NCBI GenBank assembly: GCA_933207985.1
Contig: OW240921.1
Coordinates: forward strand, 91,178,925-91,242,924
Origin: Pelobates cultripes
Taxonomy: Eukaryota > Chordata > Amphibia > Anura > Pelobatidae
Length of the DNA stretch: 64,000 bases
Reading direction: 5' to 3'
The notes under the pieces were generated by a model. That model was not told the origin of the DNA and ran no database searches. It saw only the letters and a program-made list of their open reading frames with translations. This document shows positions 9,500-20,870 of the stretch, in pieces. Made by a program: the position numbers and the translations under genes. Every line of letters starts with the position of its first letter. Within the stretch, counting starts at the first letter, position 1.

Positions 9500-11370
9500 T
9501 TGATAGCTAATATTCTGAAAACCTGATAAGTCATCTCAGTTTTTTTCTGTTTGCTCTTTTGAGTGAATAGGTGGAAAGAAAAACAGAAAGTATTTTTTCT
9601 TACTTTGAATCCTTAACATCTCTCTTTTTCTTGTCTCTTTCTAGTGTTTTTTTTTATGCAATTTTTATAACTGCCTTTTTCTCCCTCTTTTTTTGATCAG
9701 ATTATTATTTGCAGTAATTGGCACCCAGATTGAATTTTTTCTATTTTTTATTGTTTCCCTTCTTTCTTTTCCCTTCCCTTGTCTCTCTCTTTCCCTTTCT
9801 TTTTCATTCCCTTCTTAATTTTTCTCCTTTCTTTTTCTTTTCTCTTTTCCTAACAGTTTTGATTCTCAAATTTGAAGTTTTTGTTGTGACTTCCAAACTT
9901 CACAGAGTAATTTGTTTGATATTAATACTCCTTTTTGCCAGTTAGAAACTTTATCTCACATTCATTAATGACTCTGTTTTCTTGTGTCTCAGTCCCAAAT
10001 TTATACTATTTAACTCACAGATTGAATTGTTTAACGTTTCGGGTCACAATTTTACAAACTTGCGCTGCGACTTCAAACTTCAGGTTTTCAATGTAGATGT
10101 ATCATCAATACTTCTGATAACTTCAAATTTGCAGTGTAAATTATTTAAACTTATTATTCCTTCTTGCAGATTATCTCCCACTCAATAATTACTCAGCATT
10201 CACATATCGGCTCACAGATTAAATTACTTAAAGTTTAGAAATACAAAAAAACAAGTCCTGCGCTCAAACTCCCATTACTACTGGGCGGCAGCAACAACCA
10301 TAGTACACATCATCTCAAATACATATAAAAAGCCATATAAAAAATATGTATAAAAATACATATAAAAGCCAAAGAATACATATAAAAGCCAAAGAAAAAA
10401 GTTACCTGCGCTCTTCCCCAAATCCCTATATATATTTAAACAAATGGAGGTTTTTAGTTACCTGCAATGGCCATGAGAGGGTATGCCCACCTGCCATGTC
10501 AAGGCAGACCTCTTAGGTGGGTCCTAACTCTAACCATTCGTGGCAGGTGGGCATACCTTCTCATGGCCATTGGAGGTAACTAAAAACCTCAATTTGTTTA
10601 AATATACATAGAGATTTGGGAAAGAGCGCAGGTAACTTTTTTCTTTGGTTTTTACTTAAAGTTTAGGCTCACAATTTTGAAGAAAAAATTAAAATACAAA
10701 TATTATTTTCTTTTTCTTATTTGTTTTTTTTTTTTTTGCTGTAACTTTAAACCTCAGATAGCTTCAGGTTCCCAAATAATAGTGAATTATATTGACACGA
10801 ACTTCAAAGCTTCAAAACAGCTTCATATTTAGTCTAAACAATATCTTGTGTTGTAGTCAAGTCTCCAAATCGCTGTGCTGATTAAGCACATTTGGTAGTA
10901 TCTTCAGATTTCATATATAGCAACCCCAAAATCTTCATTAGTAGTTATAAACCACCAAGGTTCAGAGAAAATCTTTTTTGTGGGGGTATAACTCTGAATT
11001 TAGAAATAATTTTGCATTGTAACTTCACAATTTCATATAAATTAGTTCCATCAGCTGTGCATTTTCAGTTCCTGGCATCTCCCAACAAGCATGCTCAGAG
11101 TTAGCAAATTCCTCACCTGTCTTCCACACAGAGGGGATTAAGTCAAACATCTCCAGCGGGTATTCAAAATCTCACCACTGACTTGTGCAGCTTCACATGT
11201 TCACTTTCACCATGTTGTTTGTGGTTGTTGCCTGCAATCTTGTCTGCTTGCCAGTTCTGGTTTTCTGATATTTTGAAGGGTGTGTGGTCCCCTCCGCTCA
11301 GAGTGAGCGCGCTTGTACACATACATGCGCTTACATCAACACGCCCCCTCAGCCTTGGATTTAAAATTTA
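9500..11370 (-). repeat. L1 5' UTR with degenerate ~197-bp monomers
   Basis: The related strings AGATTGAATTGTTTAACG (from about 10018) and AGATTAAATTACTTAAAG (from about 10217) lie about 197 bp apart, each followed by CTCACAATTT or GTCACAATTT. Repeats of CTTCAAACTTC/CTTCAAATTTG recur between 9890 and 10930. Tandem monomers of this size are typical of L1 promoter regions. Position and orientation fit the 5' UTR of the minus-strand L1; the right limit, near a GC-rich stretch at 11280-11350, is inferred. Confidence 0.45.
10239..10651. mobile_element. Hairpin retroposon with 15-bp target duplication
   Basis: The 413-bp segment is bracketed by TTACTTAAAGTTTAG (10224-10238 and 10652-10666). Its right two thirds form a long inverted repeat: roughly 10389-10500 pairs with 10545-10650 (blocks AGTTACCTGC, TGGCCATGAGA, GTGGGCATACC) around a 50-bp loop. 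The first 150 bp (CCTGCGCTCAAACTCC onward) are outside the hairpin. It splits an L1 5' UTR monomer that reads through when the insert is removed. A 15-bp duplication fits LINE- or Penelope-type insertion rather than a DNA transposon. No ORF. Confidence 0.7.
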
Positions 11371-12018
11371 AAATTTTCAAAATAGCTGAACTGAAAAAGA
11401 TATCCCAAAAAGCATCCAGTTGGGCTATCTTAACCTTAAATTTTGGAATTAACTTTTAATTCCCAACATTTCTTACTTTACTGAAAACCCTATCATTGTG
11501 GCAATGTATCACATTCTTTGATATCTTTGGAATTATTTTTACCTGGGCTCTCTTTCTTCCCCCGGTGAGAGCCAAGCTGCCTATACATGTGTGAACAGCA
11601 GACTATCGGTGGTGAAAAAAATAATCAAAGGAAATCTTGCATTCCAGCCGAAGTCAAATGATTCATATTGAGGTTTTATTATTAATGAGACCAGTGATGG
11701 AACTAATGTAGAGGTATTATTTGTATGTACTGTTGACATTGGAATGCAGTGGCATACTTGTGTGTAGTGTTTACGTTTAAAAGCAGGGGTGTGTTTGTAT
11801 GTAGTGTTTGTGTTTGATCGCTGGGGTGTATGCACATACATACATACATAATTACACAGATGTACATACACATTGATAAATGTAAATACTCACACAAACA
11901 CATACATTCAGATAAACTCTTGCACATACACCGACACACACACACAGGTACACACTGAAACATGCACACACCTTGAAACACAAATATAGAAACACACACC
12001 TCATACTTTTTATATTTG
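11371..12018. other. No gene seen; CA/TG-rich stretch
   Basis: Between 11820 and 12000 the sequence is a diverged (CA)n/(CATA)n tract. Open frames here read only C, V, H and T and are artefacts of the repeat. Nothing else is recognisable. Confidence 0.7.
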
Positions 12019-12520
12019 TAGCCACCCTCCTGTTAACATACCTTTTGTGTGCAGGAGGGTGGCTTCAATAGGGAACTGCTGATGCTGGCTGAGGCTGATC
12101 TCTCCTTGCTCTGCCACACTATTGTGCCACCTCCTCTGTATCTGGGAGGAAATTACCTGTTTTCACTTTCTCCCAGATCCGTCGATACTATAAGTGCTGG
12201 TCGAACTGTTAAAGGGACTCTGTGTCTGACCGGGCCCCTGTTCAGCAGTAACCATTGTCCCTATGGGCACACTGAGCGTACAGGTCCCGGTGCAGCTGCA
12301 CTGGCTTCTAGTTCCACCTCTGAAAGGGACTCTATAGACACCCAGACCATCTCATCTCATGTGGCCCTGTCTTTTTAACCCTGTGATGTGAAACATTGAA
12401 ATGCAATGCAATGTAACACATTGCAGTTTCCAAGAAACTGTAATGTTTACATTGTAGGGTAAGTCCACCTCTAGTGGCTGCCTACCAGACAGCCACTAAA
12501 AGTGCTTCCTGCTCCCTAAC
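12019..12520. repeat. Mosaic of MITE fragments
   Basis: GCCACCCTCCTG at 12021 is inverted as CAGGAGGGTGGC at 12052, forming a hairpin. TTAAAGGGACTCTGTGTCTGACC (near 12208) resembles the left end of the TTAA MITE family. The tract around 12465-12510 (CCTCTAGTGGCTG, CAGCCACTA) is shared in style with 28230-28260 of the MITE at 27914-28405. Confidence 0.45.
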
Positions 12521-12825
12521 AAAGTTGTTATAATTGGGTTTGGCATACTGTCTCTATTTGCATATTTTTGCCTAGAATTTGCAATTAGGGTTTCAATTCA
12601 CTGCAATACACATTTTAGTGAAAAGCTCAATTTCTTTTTAAAAAATGGTTAGTATTTTGTGAAACTTCCCATATAATGAAAAATGAATCAAATATAAAGA
12701 TACTGGATAAGATGATGGAACAGGAAGTGCAAGATCCAAAAATGCTGGTGACCCCAGCACTCTTGCTTCATAATGGGCAAGTTAGTCGCAGAGTGGTACA
12801 GAATCTTAAAGGGACACTGCATTGA

Positions 12826-12830
<5 letters not shown>

Positions 12831-12869
<39 letters not shown>

Positions 12870-12886
12870 AATATATATATATATAT
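12831..12886. repeat. (TA)n microsatellite following a MITE-like end
   Basis: The TA run follows TTAAAGGGACACTGCATTGAC at 12807, a T2-type MITE left end whose right end I cannot find. Confidence 0.75.
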
Positions 12887-12889
12887 TAA

Positions 12890-14360
12890 ATAACTGTGTA
12901 GTACATATGCCCCCAATAAAAACGTGTATTTAATTATACACTTTATCATTAGGGCATTCCTTTTTTTGTAATTTGTATTTTATTTTGTTTTGAGCAAAAT
13001 GTTACACCACATATATATTCAGTCATGTTTAACAGCGTTTATGACGTAGTATATAATACTAAGCAAAGCCTTGGTAACAGAACATTTTACATACATACAT
13101 ATTTAAAGTGGGAACAAAACAAAGTAAAAGGGTAAAAGGATAAAACCAACTTGGAATGGTATGGGAAATGCGTGGGGTAAATGGGCATGTTAGGTTCTAT
13201 CCGAGTTTCCTCCTATTCCATGAACCCATTGTTAAGGTATAGTGATTGCCTACAGAGCTTCCATTATGAACAAATGCTGTTACTAGATCGAATATGTTTC
13301 GTAAAGTGTGTTTTGTTTTATTGTATTATTGTTCAAATTTCCTCTATCAATATATGAGTTCTATAATTCTTTAGCTTGTCATGCCAGGGTATTATTTTTT
13401 CCTTGTATTATTATCATACACTCATAGGTATTGGTAATGCTCAATTAAATTAATTTTAATACCTCGTCTGAGGCTACAGTTGTTGATCTCCAGTTTCTTG
13501 CTATCAGCTACTTGCTATTTCCTGCTGTTAATAAGGTAAATGTAACAAGGTTAATTTTTAAATGTTCCACGTTCTATTGAAATCTGCACTTTTTGTAACA
13601 TGTAAAAAAAAAAAAAGGACACACTCTTCAAACATAAAGCACATTAGGTGTGTGAAGTGGTCCCTTAAAAAGACTAAATTCTATTATTTCACAATTCCAC
13701 TTTTTCTTTAAAATGGTGTTTGCTATAATAGAATAAAATATAAAACACAGGTTTGGTGTCATCTTGAAGACGTAAAAAGGCTTATAACAAAAATGAAGGC
13801 TAATATGCTAATTAGTTATTAAACAAACTAGCTTAGCCTCTCTCTCTCCTTAATTTTATGGTTGAAAAAGATTCTTCTTTAAGCCAGACAGACCTCCCAT
13901 CGAGGGACTGATTTAGCCCAATAGCTCACTTAAAAAATATGTTCTAACATATCACCACCACCGCGTTTTGACAAATGTGCTGAGTTTTATAATTGTCGGT
14001 CAATTTGCTGTCAATTTATGGTTGTTATATTTATACCCTAATCTGTTAGATAGCCATATTTTGTGTCACATTTTATTCACCTAGTTATGAATCTTTTTCT
14101 GCCGGCTGCCCGGACAGTGGGTATGATTGATAGAATCCCAGTTATACAGCTGTAAAAATAAATCTGATAAGTACTTATGATTGCATTTCACACAGCAAAC
14201 CAATTCCAATTATCATTCTTGCATATAATTGACATTGTATAAACTATGAATTGTGAACTATTTACAATTGGCTATGTATATTTTTCAAATTGTTATTTTT
14301 AAATGTAGTCTAAACTTAAAGGAAAATGTTATAACTAACTTAATTTTACCTTACACTGAT
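12890..14360. other. AT-rich, no gene recognised
   Basis: There is no open frame above about 60 codons. The stretch 12950-13620 has the texture of an antisense LINE 3' region (T-rich start, Met/Ile codon bias on the minus strand), but I could not tie it to any conserved motif. Confidence 0.5.
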
Positions 14361-14856
14361 TTAAAGTAGTAGTGTCACATTTCCGATGAGTAATTTTTAA
14401 TTCAGCAAACAAAAGTAGGCAGCACAAAGAGGAACTGTCATTTCCTCACTTTTAACACAACCAAATAGCTAACTAAAAGTTAACTTTTGGCTGCGTTAAA
14501 AGTTTTTTGAAATGAGCTGTCTTTCTTTATGTTTTAACTTACCTATTTTGTCGGCTAAGGCTTGTGAAGTATATCACTTAATTAACTGTAACACTACCGT
14601 GCAAACAGAGCATGTATCTGCACTGTGAGAGAATTCCGAGTGTGCTTGGATACATATGGAGTTTTTGTTTGGATGTCCGAGAGTGAGTGTCCGGGGCATC
14701 GTGTAATGGTAAAGACTCCAAAAAGCATTAGTACCGCAGATGTAAGTTTTTTTTTTTTTTAACTTACATCCTCTGTTCTATTCATCCCGTAAATGCTGTA
14801 AAACAGTTAGAGCTCCCTGTAGTGAAAGAATCTCTAGGAGTGACAGTTACTCTTAA
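14361..14856. mobile_element. TTAA-flanked MITE, TTAAGAGTAACTGTCAC type
   Basis: The left end TTAAAGTAGTAGTGTCAC and the right end (reverse complement TTAAGAGTAACTGTCAC) match imperfectly and start at TTAA on both sides. It is about 496 bp with no ORF. A related left end (TTAAAGAGTAACTG) occurs at 45972. Confidence 0.45.
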
Positions 14857-14888
14857 AGTTATTTTTTTATATGGTTTTATAAATCTCA

Positions 14889-15575
14889 ATGCCCTGGCTG
14901 AGGGAAGGAGGTTCTCACCCTAGATTTGACTGTACATGGCCCCGTCCATCGTCCCTCTTATGCGGTGCAGTTGTCCTGTCCCCTTAGCAAAAAAAACACC
15001 CCAAAGCATAATGTTTCCACCTTCATGTTTGATGGTGGGGATGGTGTTCTTGGGGTCATAGGCATCATTCCTCTTCCTCCAAACACGGCGAGTTGGGTTA
15101 ATGCCAAAAACCTCAATTTTGGTCTCATCTGACCACAACACTTTCACCCAATTCTCCTCGGAATCATTCAGATGTTCATTGGCATACTTCAGATAGGCCT
15201 GTACATGAGCTTTCTTAAGCAGGGGGATCTTGCAGGTGCTGCAGGATTTCAGACCTTCACAGCATAGTATATTACCAATTGTTTTCTTAGTGACTATGGT
15301 CCGAGCTGCCTTAAGATCATTAACAAGATCCTCCCATGTAGTTCTGGGCTGATTCCTCACCGTTCTCATGATCATTGAAACTCCACAAGGTGAGATCTTG
15401 CATGGAGCACCAGACCGAGGGAGACTGACAGTTATTTTGCGTTTGTTCCATTTGCGAATAATCGCACCAACTGTTGTCACCTTCTCTTGGCGATGGTTTT
15501 GTAACCCATTCCAGCCTTGTGTAGGTCTACAATCTTGTACCTGACATCCTTGGACAGCTCTTTGGTCTTGGCCAT
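14889..15575 (-). pseudogene. Tc1 transposase, N-terminal two thirds, frameshifted
   Basis: The ATG at 15575 opens with [20 protein letters not shown], the paired-like DNA-binding domain, but this frame breaks within about 35 codons. The following frame gives [20 protein letters not shown] (second helix-turn-helix), [19 protein letters not shown], then [13 protein letters not shown] with the first catalytic Asp, [14 protein letters not shown] and [20 protein letters not shown]. The region holding the second Asp and the Glu is absent because the element is cut at about 14889. The intact enzyme would be a cut-and-paste transposase acting in the nucleus; this copy cannot be active. Confidence 0.82.
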
Positions 15576-15627
15576 GGTGGAGAGTTTGGAATCTGATTGA
15601 TTGATTGATTGCTTCTGTGGACAGGTG

Positions 15628-15714
15628 TCTCTTATACAGGTAACGAACTGAGATTAGGAGCACTCCCTATAAGAGAGTGCTCCTATTCTCAGCTCCTTAC
15701 CTGTATAAAAGACA
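15628..15714. repeat. ~40-bp-arm palindrome inside the Tc1 5' arm
   Basis: TACAGGTAACGAACTGAGA and GGAGCACTC on the left pair with GAGTGCTCC and TCTCAGCTCCTTACCTGTA on the right, around a CTATAAG loop. It sits just upstream of the transposase ATG and probably belongs to the element's inverted-repeat architecture. Confidence 0.75.
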
Positions 15715-15961
15715 CCTGGGAGGCAGAAACCTTGCTGATCGATAGGGGATCAAATACTTATTTTACTCATTGACATGCAAATCAATTTATAATGTTTTTG
15801 ACATGCGTTTTTCTGGATTATGTTTTTGTTATTCTGTCTCTCACTGTTAAAATACAACTACCATTAATATAATAGACTGTTCATTTCTTTGTCAGTGGAA
15901 AAACGTTCAAAATCAGCAGGGGACAAATACTTTTTTTCCCTCACTGTATATATGTACATAC

Positions 15962-15962
15962 A

Positions 15963-16009
<47 letters not shown>

Positions 16010-16262
16010 AGACTACAATACCTTGCACTCTGGCTTCAAAATTACGTGGCCGAGTGCACTACCAGGGCTCCAGTATCCAAATGGCAAAAGTAGATGGCTG
16101 CTCTCTTTTATTTCAACTTCTTTAAAAGCAGGATCAACGTTTCAATCCTCCTCAATGACTTTCATCAGGATCATGGACTTAAACGTTGATCCTGCTTTTA
16201 AAGAAGTTGAAATAAAAGTAAATTTTTATTTAAGACCGAGAGTGAAGCCATCTACCTTTGCC

Positions 16263-16315
<53 letters not shown>
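15962..16315. repeat. Hairpin repeat between two (TA)n runs
   Basis: (TA)n runs lie at 15965-16007 and 16264-16307. Between them, TTCTTTAAAAGCAGGATCAA (from about 16119) is inverted as TTGATCCTGCTTTTAAAGAA around TCATCAGGATCATGG. Read on the minus strand the loop gives CTGATGA (16168-16162), an imperfect stem and GAAAC (16143-16139), which resembles a hammerhead core (see findings). Confidence 0.5.
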
Positions 16316-16412
16316 GCCATAGGTCAGTCAGAGTGCCCATCATTACCCCTGTCCACCACCAGAGATGTGAGTGTCAGAATTGGACCATGGAGCAATAGAA
16401 GAAGGTTGCGTG

Positions 16413-16912
16413 TGTCACGTATTAATCAGCTTATAAAAATGTGGTTAATGACATTTACTGTCCACACAGGAAAAGTTGTGTCGAGCAGCAACCAAATCCA
16501 CAGAAGGGTTAATGCTGAGCAGCAATTATGCAAATGGAAACCTGTTAACTGCCTTTGGGGTCAAAGGCCGGTTACAGCCTGTCAGACCTAGAGGAGGGGT
16601 ATTTCGGCCCAGTTCTCATCCTGCTCAGTGCCCTGTCGTGGTTTCCCTTGTGGTTGTCCGAGAGAGTGTTCCTGATTCAAGTTTCTTCTGGTTTTTGACT
16701 TTGGCTTTGATTTTGACTTCCCTGTATTCTGTATCCCTGACTTCTGGCTTTCTCTTATTGTTGTGTCTCTTTCTGTATCCCCTGACCTCGGCAAGTATCC
16801 TGACTATTCTTTGGTACGTTAAGTCCGGCCATTCTAAGGCCCGGTAATACATTACCTATTAGTCATCTGTGTGACACAATTCTACGTGCTGGATCAACTA
16901 GTAATCCTGACA
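16413..16912. mobile_element. Solo LTR (500 bp), TSD GCGTG
   Basis: It starts TGTCACG, ends CTGACA, and is flanked by GCGTG (16408-16412) and CCGTG (16913-16917, one mutation). Removing it restores the Tc1 reading frame AAG AAG GTT GCG TGG TCT GAT, direct proof of insertion with a 5-bp duplication. Internally, GTCCGGCCATTCTAAGGCCCGG is shared with the LTR at 44175-44464. Confidence 0.88.
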
Positions 16913-17104
16913 CCGTGGTCTGATGACTCACGTTTTCTCTTAGACCTGGTGTGCATTTTTTTAACATTATTTGAACACTACTATACTTCTTGAACACTAA
17001 GGAGGATAACAGATTGACCTCCACAAAAGCACTGTCTTCAATACTTTTTTTGCTGGGACTCTTTAATATTCTTAGATCTCAATATTTTGTATATATAATA
17101 TTGT

Positions 17105-17510
17105 ATATATTTATACATAGTTACATAGTTACATAGCTGAAAAGAGACTTGCGTCCATCAAATATAGCCTTCCTCACATTTGTTTTTTGCTATTATTCCA
17201 AAAGAAGGCAAAAAACCCAGTTTGAAGCACTTCCAATTTTGCAACAAAGTAGGAAAAAATTCCTTCTTGATCCCAGAATGGCAGTCAGATTTATTCTTGG
17301 ATCAAGCAGTTATTACCCTACATTGAAAGATTATATCCTTGAATATTCTGTTTTTGCAAGGATACATCTAGTAGCTGTTTGAACATCTGTATGGACTCCG
17401 ATAAAACCACTTCTTCAGGTGCAGAATTCCACATCCTTATTGTTCTTATAGTAAAAAAACCTTTCCTTTGCCTTAGACGAAATCTTCTTTCTTCCAGTCT
17501 AAACGCATGA
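17105..17510 (-). mobile_element. CR1/L2-type LINE 3' fragment
   Basis: The minus strand encodes RFRLRQRKGFFTIRTIRMWN followed by S-PEEVV and a FKQLLD block, the C-terminal signature of CR1-clade reverse transcriptases, and ends in the 8-bp tandem TACATAGT (17115-17135) typical of CR1-like 3' tails. It is 5' truncated and contains stops. Confidence 0.65.
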
Positions 17511-17811
17511 CCTCGTATATAGATATATCTGTATATGATTATCTTGTATTTCTTATTTGGCGCAGTCTGCTTTTTTCTGTATTTTCTTCCTTGTTCCTCT
17601 TGGGTTATTAGGGTATCTGAGTAACAGACCTTATTGTGCTGCCTTTGGGGTTAGCGCTGTATGTCTACTTCTTTTTTTCCTGGTGCATTGTTTACGTGGG
17701 GAAAATATGGCAGCAGGATGCACTATGTGAAGAAGGCAGGCTGGCAAAGGCAGTGTTATGCTCTGGGCAAAGTTATACTGGGAAACCTTGGATCCTGGCA
17801 TTCATGTTGAC

Positions 17812-19037
17812 CATGGGTGTCCAACCTTTTGGCTTCCCTGGACCAAATTATGTGCAGAGGAATTGTCTTGGGCCGTATATAAAATCTAATATAATTAATT
17901 TATCATTAAACTTCAAAAGTCCTTCTCTTAAATTTGTTTAGCAGGTAACTCCCTTATTTGTTATCATTATGTGGGATTACCATATTTAAGGATGTCAGCT
18001 ATCTACTAAACACATAACCACACATAATCACAGACACACACACACAATCACAGACCTATACACAAACCAATCCACACCGTCACATACATACATACACACA
18101 CATAATCACAGATGTACACACACACACACACAATCACATACATACACCCAATCACAGACCCACACATGCACATACAATCACAGACCTATACACACAATCA
18201 CAAATATACACACACACAATCACAGACCCAGTAATATACATACATATACACACACACATAATCAAAGATGTACACAAACACATACACAAACACAATCACA
18301 GACCCACACACACAATCACAGACCCACACACACATACAGTCACAGTCCTATATACACAATCACAAATATACACTCAAAAAGACACACACACACACAATCA
18401 CAGACCTATACACACAATACATACACACACAATCACATATATACACACGCAATCAGAGACCTATACACACATAATCACAGATGTACACACACAATCACAT
18501 ATATGCACACACACAAAGACCCCCACACACACATACAATCACAGACCTATACACACAATCACATACATACACACACGCATTTAAACCTACACACAGAATC
18601 ACAGACACACACACTTATATAAACAATCACATACATACAAACACATAATCACAGATATACACACACAATCACAGACCCACACACAATCACAGACATACAC
18701 ACAGTCCCCCTGCCACATACAATACAATACAAATCACATACACACATTTAGTACTAAACAGGTCCACCCAGCCTCCCTACCCTGCTGTGGGAGGGCTGGA
18801 ATTGATCATCTATCCCTGGGCTGGGATTTATGTGCTCTTCCTTCACAGGTCCCTCATGCGCCTAGCAGTTTATTCCGATGCCGTGATGACGTAATATCAC
18901 GATGGCCAGCTCATTGCAGAGCTGTCCAGGAGAAGAACAGAATGTAAAGGGCTCCCTGCCTCCCTCGCCGCCCGGCAGCACGGATGGCAATGGGGCCACA
19001 CTGCTAGCGGTCCCGGGCCACGGGTTGGACACCACTG
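17812..19037. mobile_element. hAT-like non-autonomous element with (CA)n core
   Basis: The ends CATGGGTGTCCAACC and (reverse complement) CAGTGGTGTCCAACC match. The flanking 8 bp are ATGTTGAC and ATGTAGAT (6 of 8 identical), consistent with an aged hAT target duplication. It interrupts the Tc1 frame between HVD and DTLTHTTYLK. It has no transposase; the interior is a long (CA)n/(AATCACA)n tract at 18000-18720. Confidence 0.65.
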
Positions 19038-19475
19038 ATGTAGATGATACTTTGACACATACCACCTACCTAAAGATTGTTGCATACTACAATAGGATTC
19101 ATTGCAATGGTGTTCCCTGTTGGCAGTGGCTTCTTTTAGCAGGATAATGCAACCTGCCACACTGCAAACATTGTTCAGGAAGGGTTTGAAAAACAAGACA
19201 AAGAGGTCAAGGTGTTTCCTTGGCCTCCAAATTCCCCAGATCTCAATCCGATTGAACATCTGTGGAATGTCCTGGAACAGCAAATCCAATCCACGGAGTC
19301 CCCACCATAAAAGACTTAAAGAATCTGCTGCTAATGTCTCGGTGCCAGACACCTTAGGACGCATTTAGAGGTCCTGTGGAATCCATGCCTCGACACATCA
19401 GAGTTATTTTGGCAGCATGAGGAGGGCCTACAAGATATTTGGAAGGTGGTTTTAATGTTGTGGCTGATCAGTGTA

Positions 19476-20520
19476 CACATACGTATTTATGAGTGATGTC
19501 TTTAGTATTTTAAACTCAGAAATGTTTGCACAAATAATAATGGAACCAATTGATCTTCATGTCACAAATTTATTTTTGAAGGCACAACAAGGTCATTTCA
19601 TCTCTCTTGTTGATGACCCTTTGAAGGATATTTGGAGTCTCATCTCCTACCTGATAAAATGTTTAGAATCAAAAGTCATGGGGGAACATAATAATTTGAA
19701 TATTACTTAAAATGGTTGTGCACATTGCATGTTTTTAACAGATAAAAATGTATTTTACATACACGTTTATATTGCAAAACCATGTATAGCATGCTGTTTG
19801 CGGTGATAAATATACCTTAAAACAGCACATATAGGACAGTAATAATTCCTCTTTAACTCTTAACTTTCCAGAAGCATGTTTTGACAAATGATCTGATGTA
19901 AAGAAGACTCACAAGTATTTCTCATATAATATCTCACAGAGGATGTCCTAAAATTCAACTCTGACATGTGAAACTCTGAATACAATCCCCCAGTCTTAAT
20001 ATTTATTTCTCCATTTGTCTCCCACAGAGACACAATTTCTTCCCACTTTTAATGTTATTTTTAAATGATTTATAGACCAAGAATAAACAAAACATTTGCA
20101 GAACTGAGAACAATGGGATGAGTTACAAGATCTGTATTTTCATTTACCAGTTTTAACATTCCAAAAAGTGTATGCCAGTGATGGAGTTTTCACCGGCGTG
20201 CAATACAAGATAAATATAACTTACATTACCATGTTTTTATAAAAAAAAAAGAAAAATTATTTTTAAAAAATCCCAATTAATTACCTTTATTTTTAAGGAA
20301 CATTTTATGATTACATACGCAAACAGCATTGTGGTAAATATATTATATACACCACTGTATGACAGGATACTAAACTTTATAGAATATTTGTGTTTTAAAC
20401 GATTGTAGTCACTAATTTCTACACAGTAAAAACTATGTCAAATAGCACCACCTGTTGGCCACACAGCACCTGCTATGGATTACGGGTTGCTGCTTGGAAA
20501 ATAATGTGTAATTCTTATGA
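19476..20520. other. No gene seen
   Basis: Ordinary AT-rich sequence with no frame over about 80 codons and no motif that I recognise. Confidence 0.6.
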
Positions 20521-20524
20521 ACAG

Positions 20525-20870
20525 TTTTTTTTTTCTGGAACAGCTCCCCCATCACATTCTCCCATAACCTTTAATCCTTTAAAAAGTCCCTAAAAATCCA
20601 CCTGCTCAGAATATCCTATAGACTACCAAGGTAACAGTCATTCCTCAAACCTATAACTTGCTTTCTCAACTTAATTAGTGGGTCCTTTCTCCACTTCAGT
20701 CTCACCTTCCAATTCTGCCACTTTCCCTCCCTGTCACTCAGTTCCTCTCCCCCATGCTGCCTTTTCTATTCTGCTTGTATACCTCACCTCTTTTAGATGG
20801 TAAGTTTGTTCGAGCAGGGTCCTCATCAATCTATTGGAGCTGTCAAAACTGGTAATAGTTTTTCTAATAT
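20525..20870 (+). mobile_element. L2/CR1-type LINE C-terminal fragment
   Basis: The plus strand reads FWNSSPITFSHNL, a stop, then SFKKSLKIHLLRI, the usual end of an L2-like RT ORF, followed by a 3' UTR with AGATGGTAAGTTTGTTCGAG and CAGGGTCCTC, a motif common in such 3' ends. It is decayed. Confidence 0.45.

Larger units (their letters stand above)
2305..11370 (-). mobile_element. L1-type LINE, near full length but decayed and interrupted
   Basis: Read on the minus strand, the order is a long AT-rich 5' UTR (about 11370 to 9500), ORF1, ORF2 (endonuclease, RT, C-terminal region) and a 3' end at a T-run on the plus strand (2307-2316), which is the poly(A) tail. The L1 assignment rests on the ORF1 coiled coil followed by the ELEDRSRRSNLRFRNIPES region and on RT motifs such as NYRPISL and SIDAEKAFDR. 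Two later insertions split it, at 4105-6862 and 10239-10651. The exact 5' boundary is a guess based on where GC-rich, monomer-like sequence ends. Confidence 0.75.
14889..15946 (-). mobile_element. Tc1-like element, 3'-truncated
   Basis: The 5' terminus on the minus strand (CAGTGAGGGAAAAAAAGTAT) ends at 15946 beside TA at 15947-15948. The transposase starts inward at 15575. The opposite end is missing: the coding sequence stops matching at about 14889, next to the MITE at 14361-14856, and no partner inverted repeat is seen. Confidence 0.8.
16316..19430 (+). pseudogene. Transposase of the nested Tc1 element, fragmented
   Basis: Piece 1 translates as SVRVPIITPVHHQRCECQNW followed by TMEQ-stop-KKVAW. 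After the LTR the frame resumes with WSDDSRFLLDL (first catalytic Asp in SDD). After the LINE region it gives GENMAAGCTM and then RRQAGKGSVMLWAKLYWETL, and after the hAT-like insert QDNATCHTANIVQEGFE and VFPWPPNSPDLNPIEHLWNV. The second Asp (19143-19145) and the Glu (19254-19256) are 37 codons apart, i.e. DD36E, a spacing described for a minority Tc1/mariner branch. Stops and indels make it non-functional. The order and the repaired target sites support one original gene. Confidence 0.75.
16316..19473 (+). mobile_element. Tc1-type element (DD36E spacing) with nested insertions
   Basis: Coding pieces in order are 16316-16412, 16913-16955, about 17680-17811 and 19038-19430, separated by a solo LTR, an unresolved stretch with a CR1-like LINE end, and a hAT-like element. 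The right terminus reads GGTTTTAATGTTGTGGCTGA then TCAGTG at 19473, followed by TA. No left terminus is seen; the piece begins at a TA microsatellite. Confidence 0.72.

Noticed and set aside
19102..19368. 88-codon plus-strand frame (MQWCSLLAVASFS...)
   Set aside because: It is the wrong frame of the Tc1 transposase C-terminus; the true frame reads QDNATCHTAN and NSPDLNPIEHLW.
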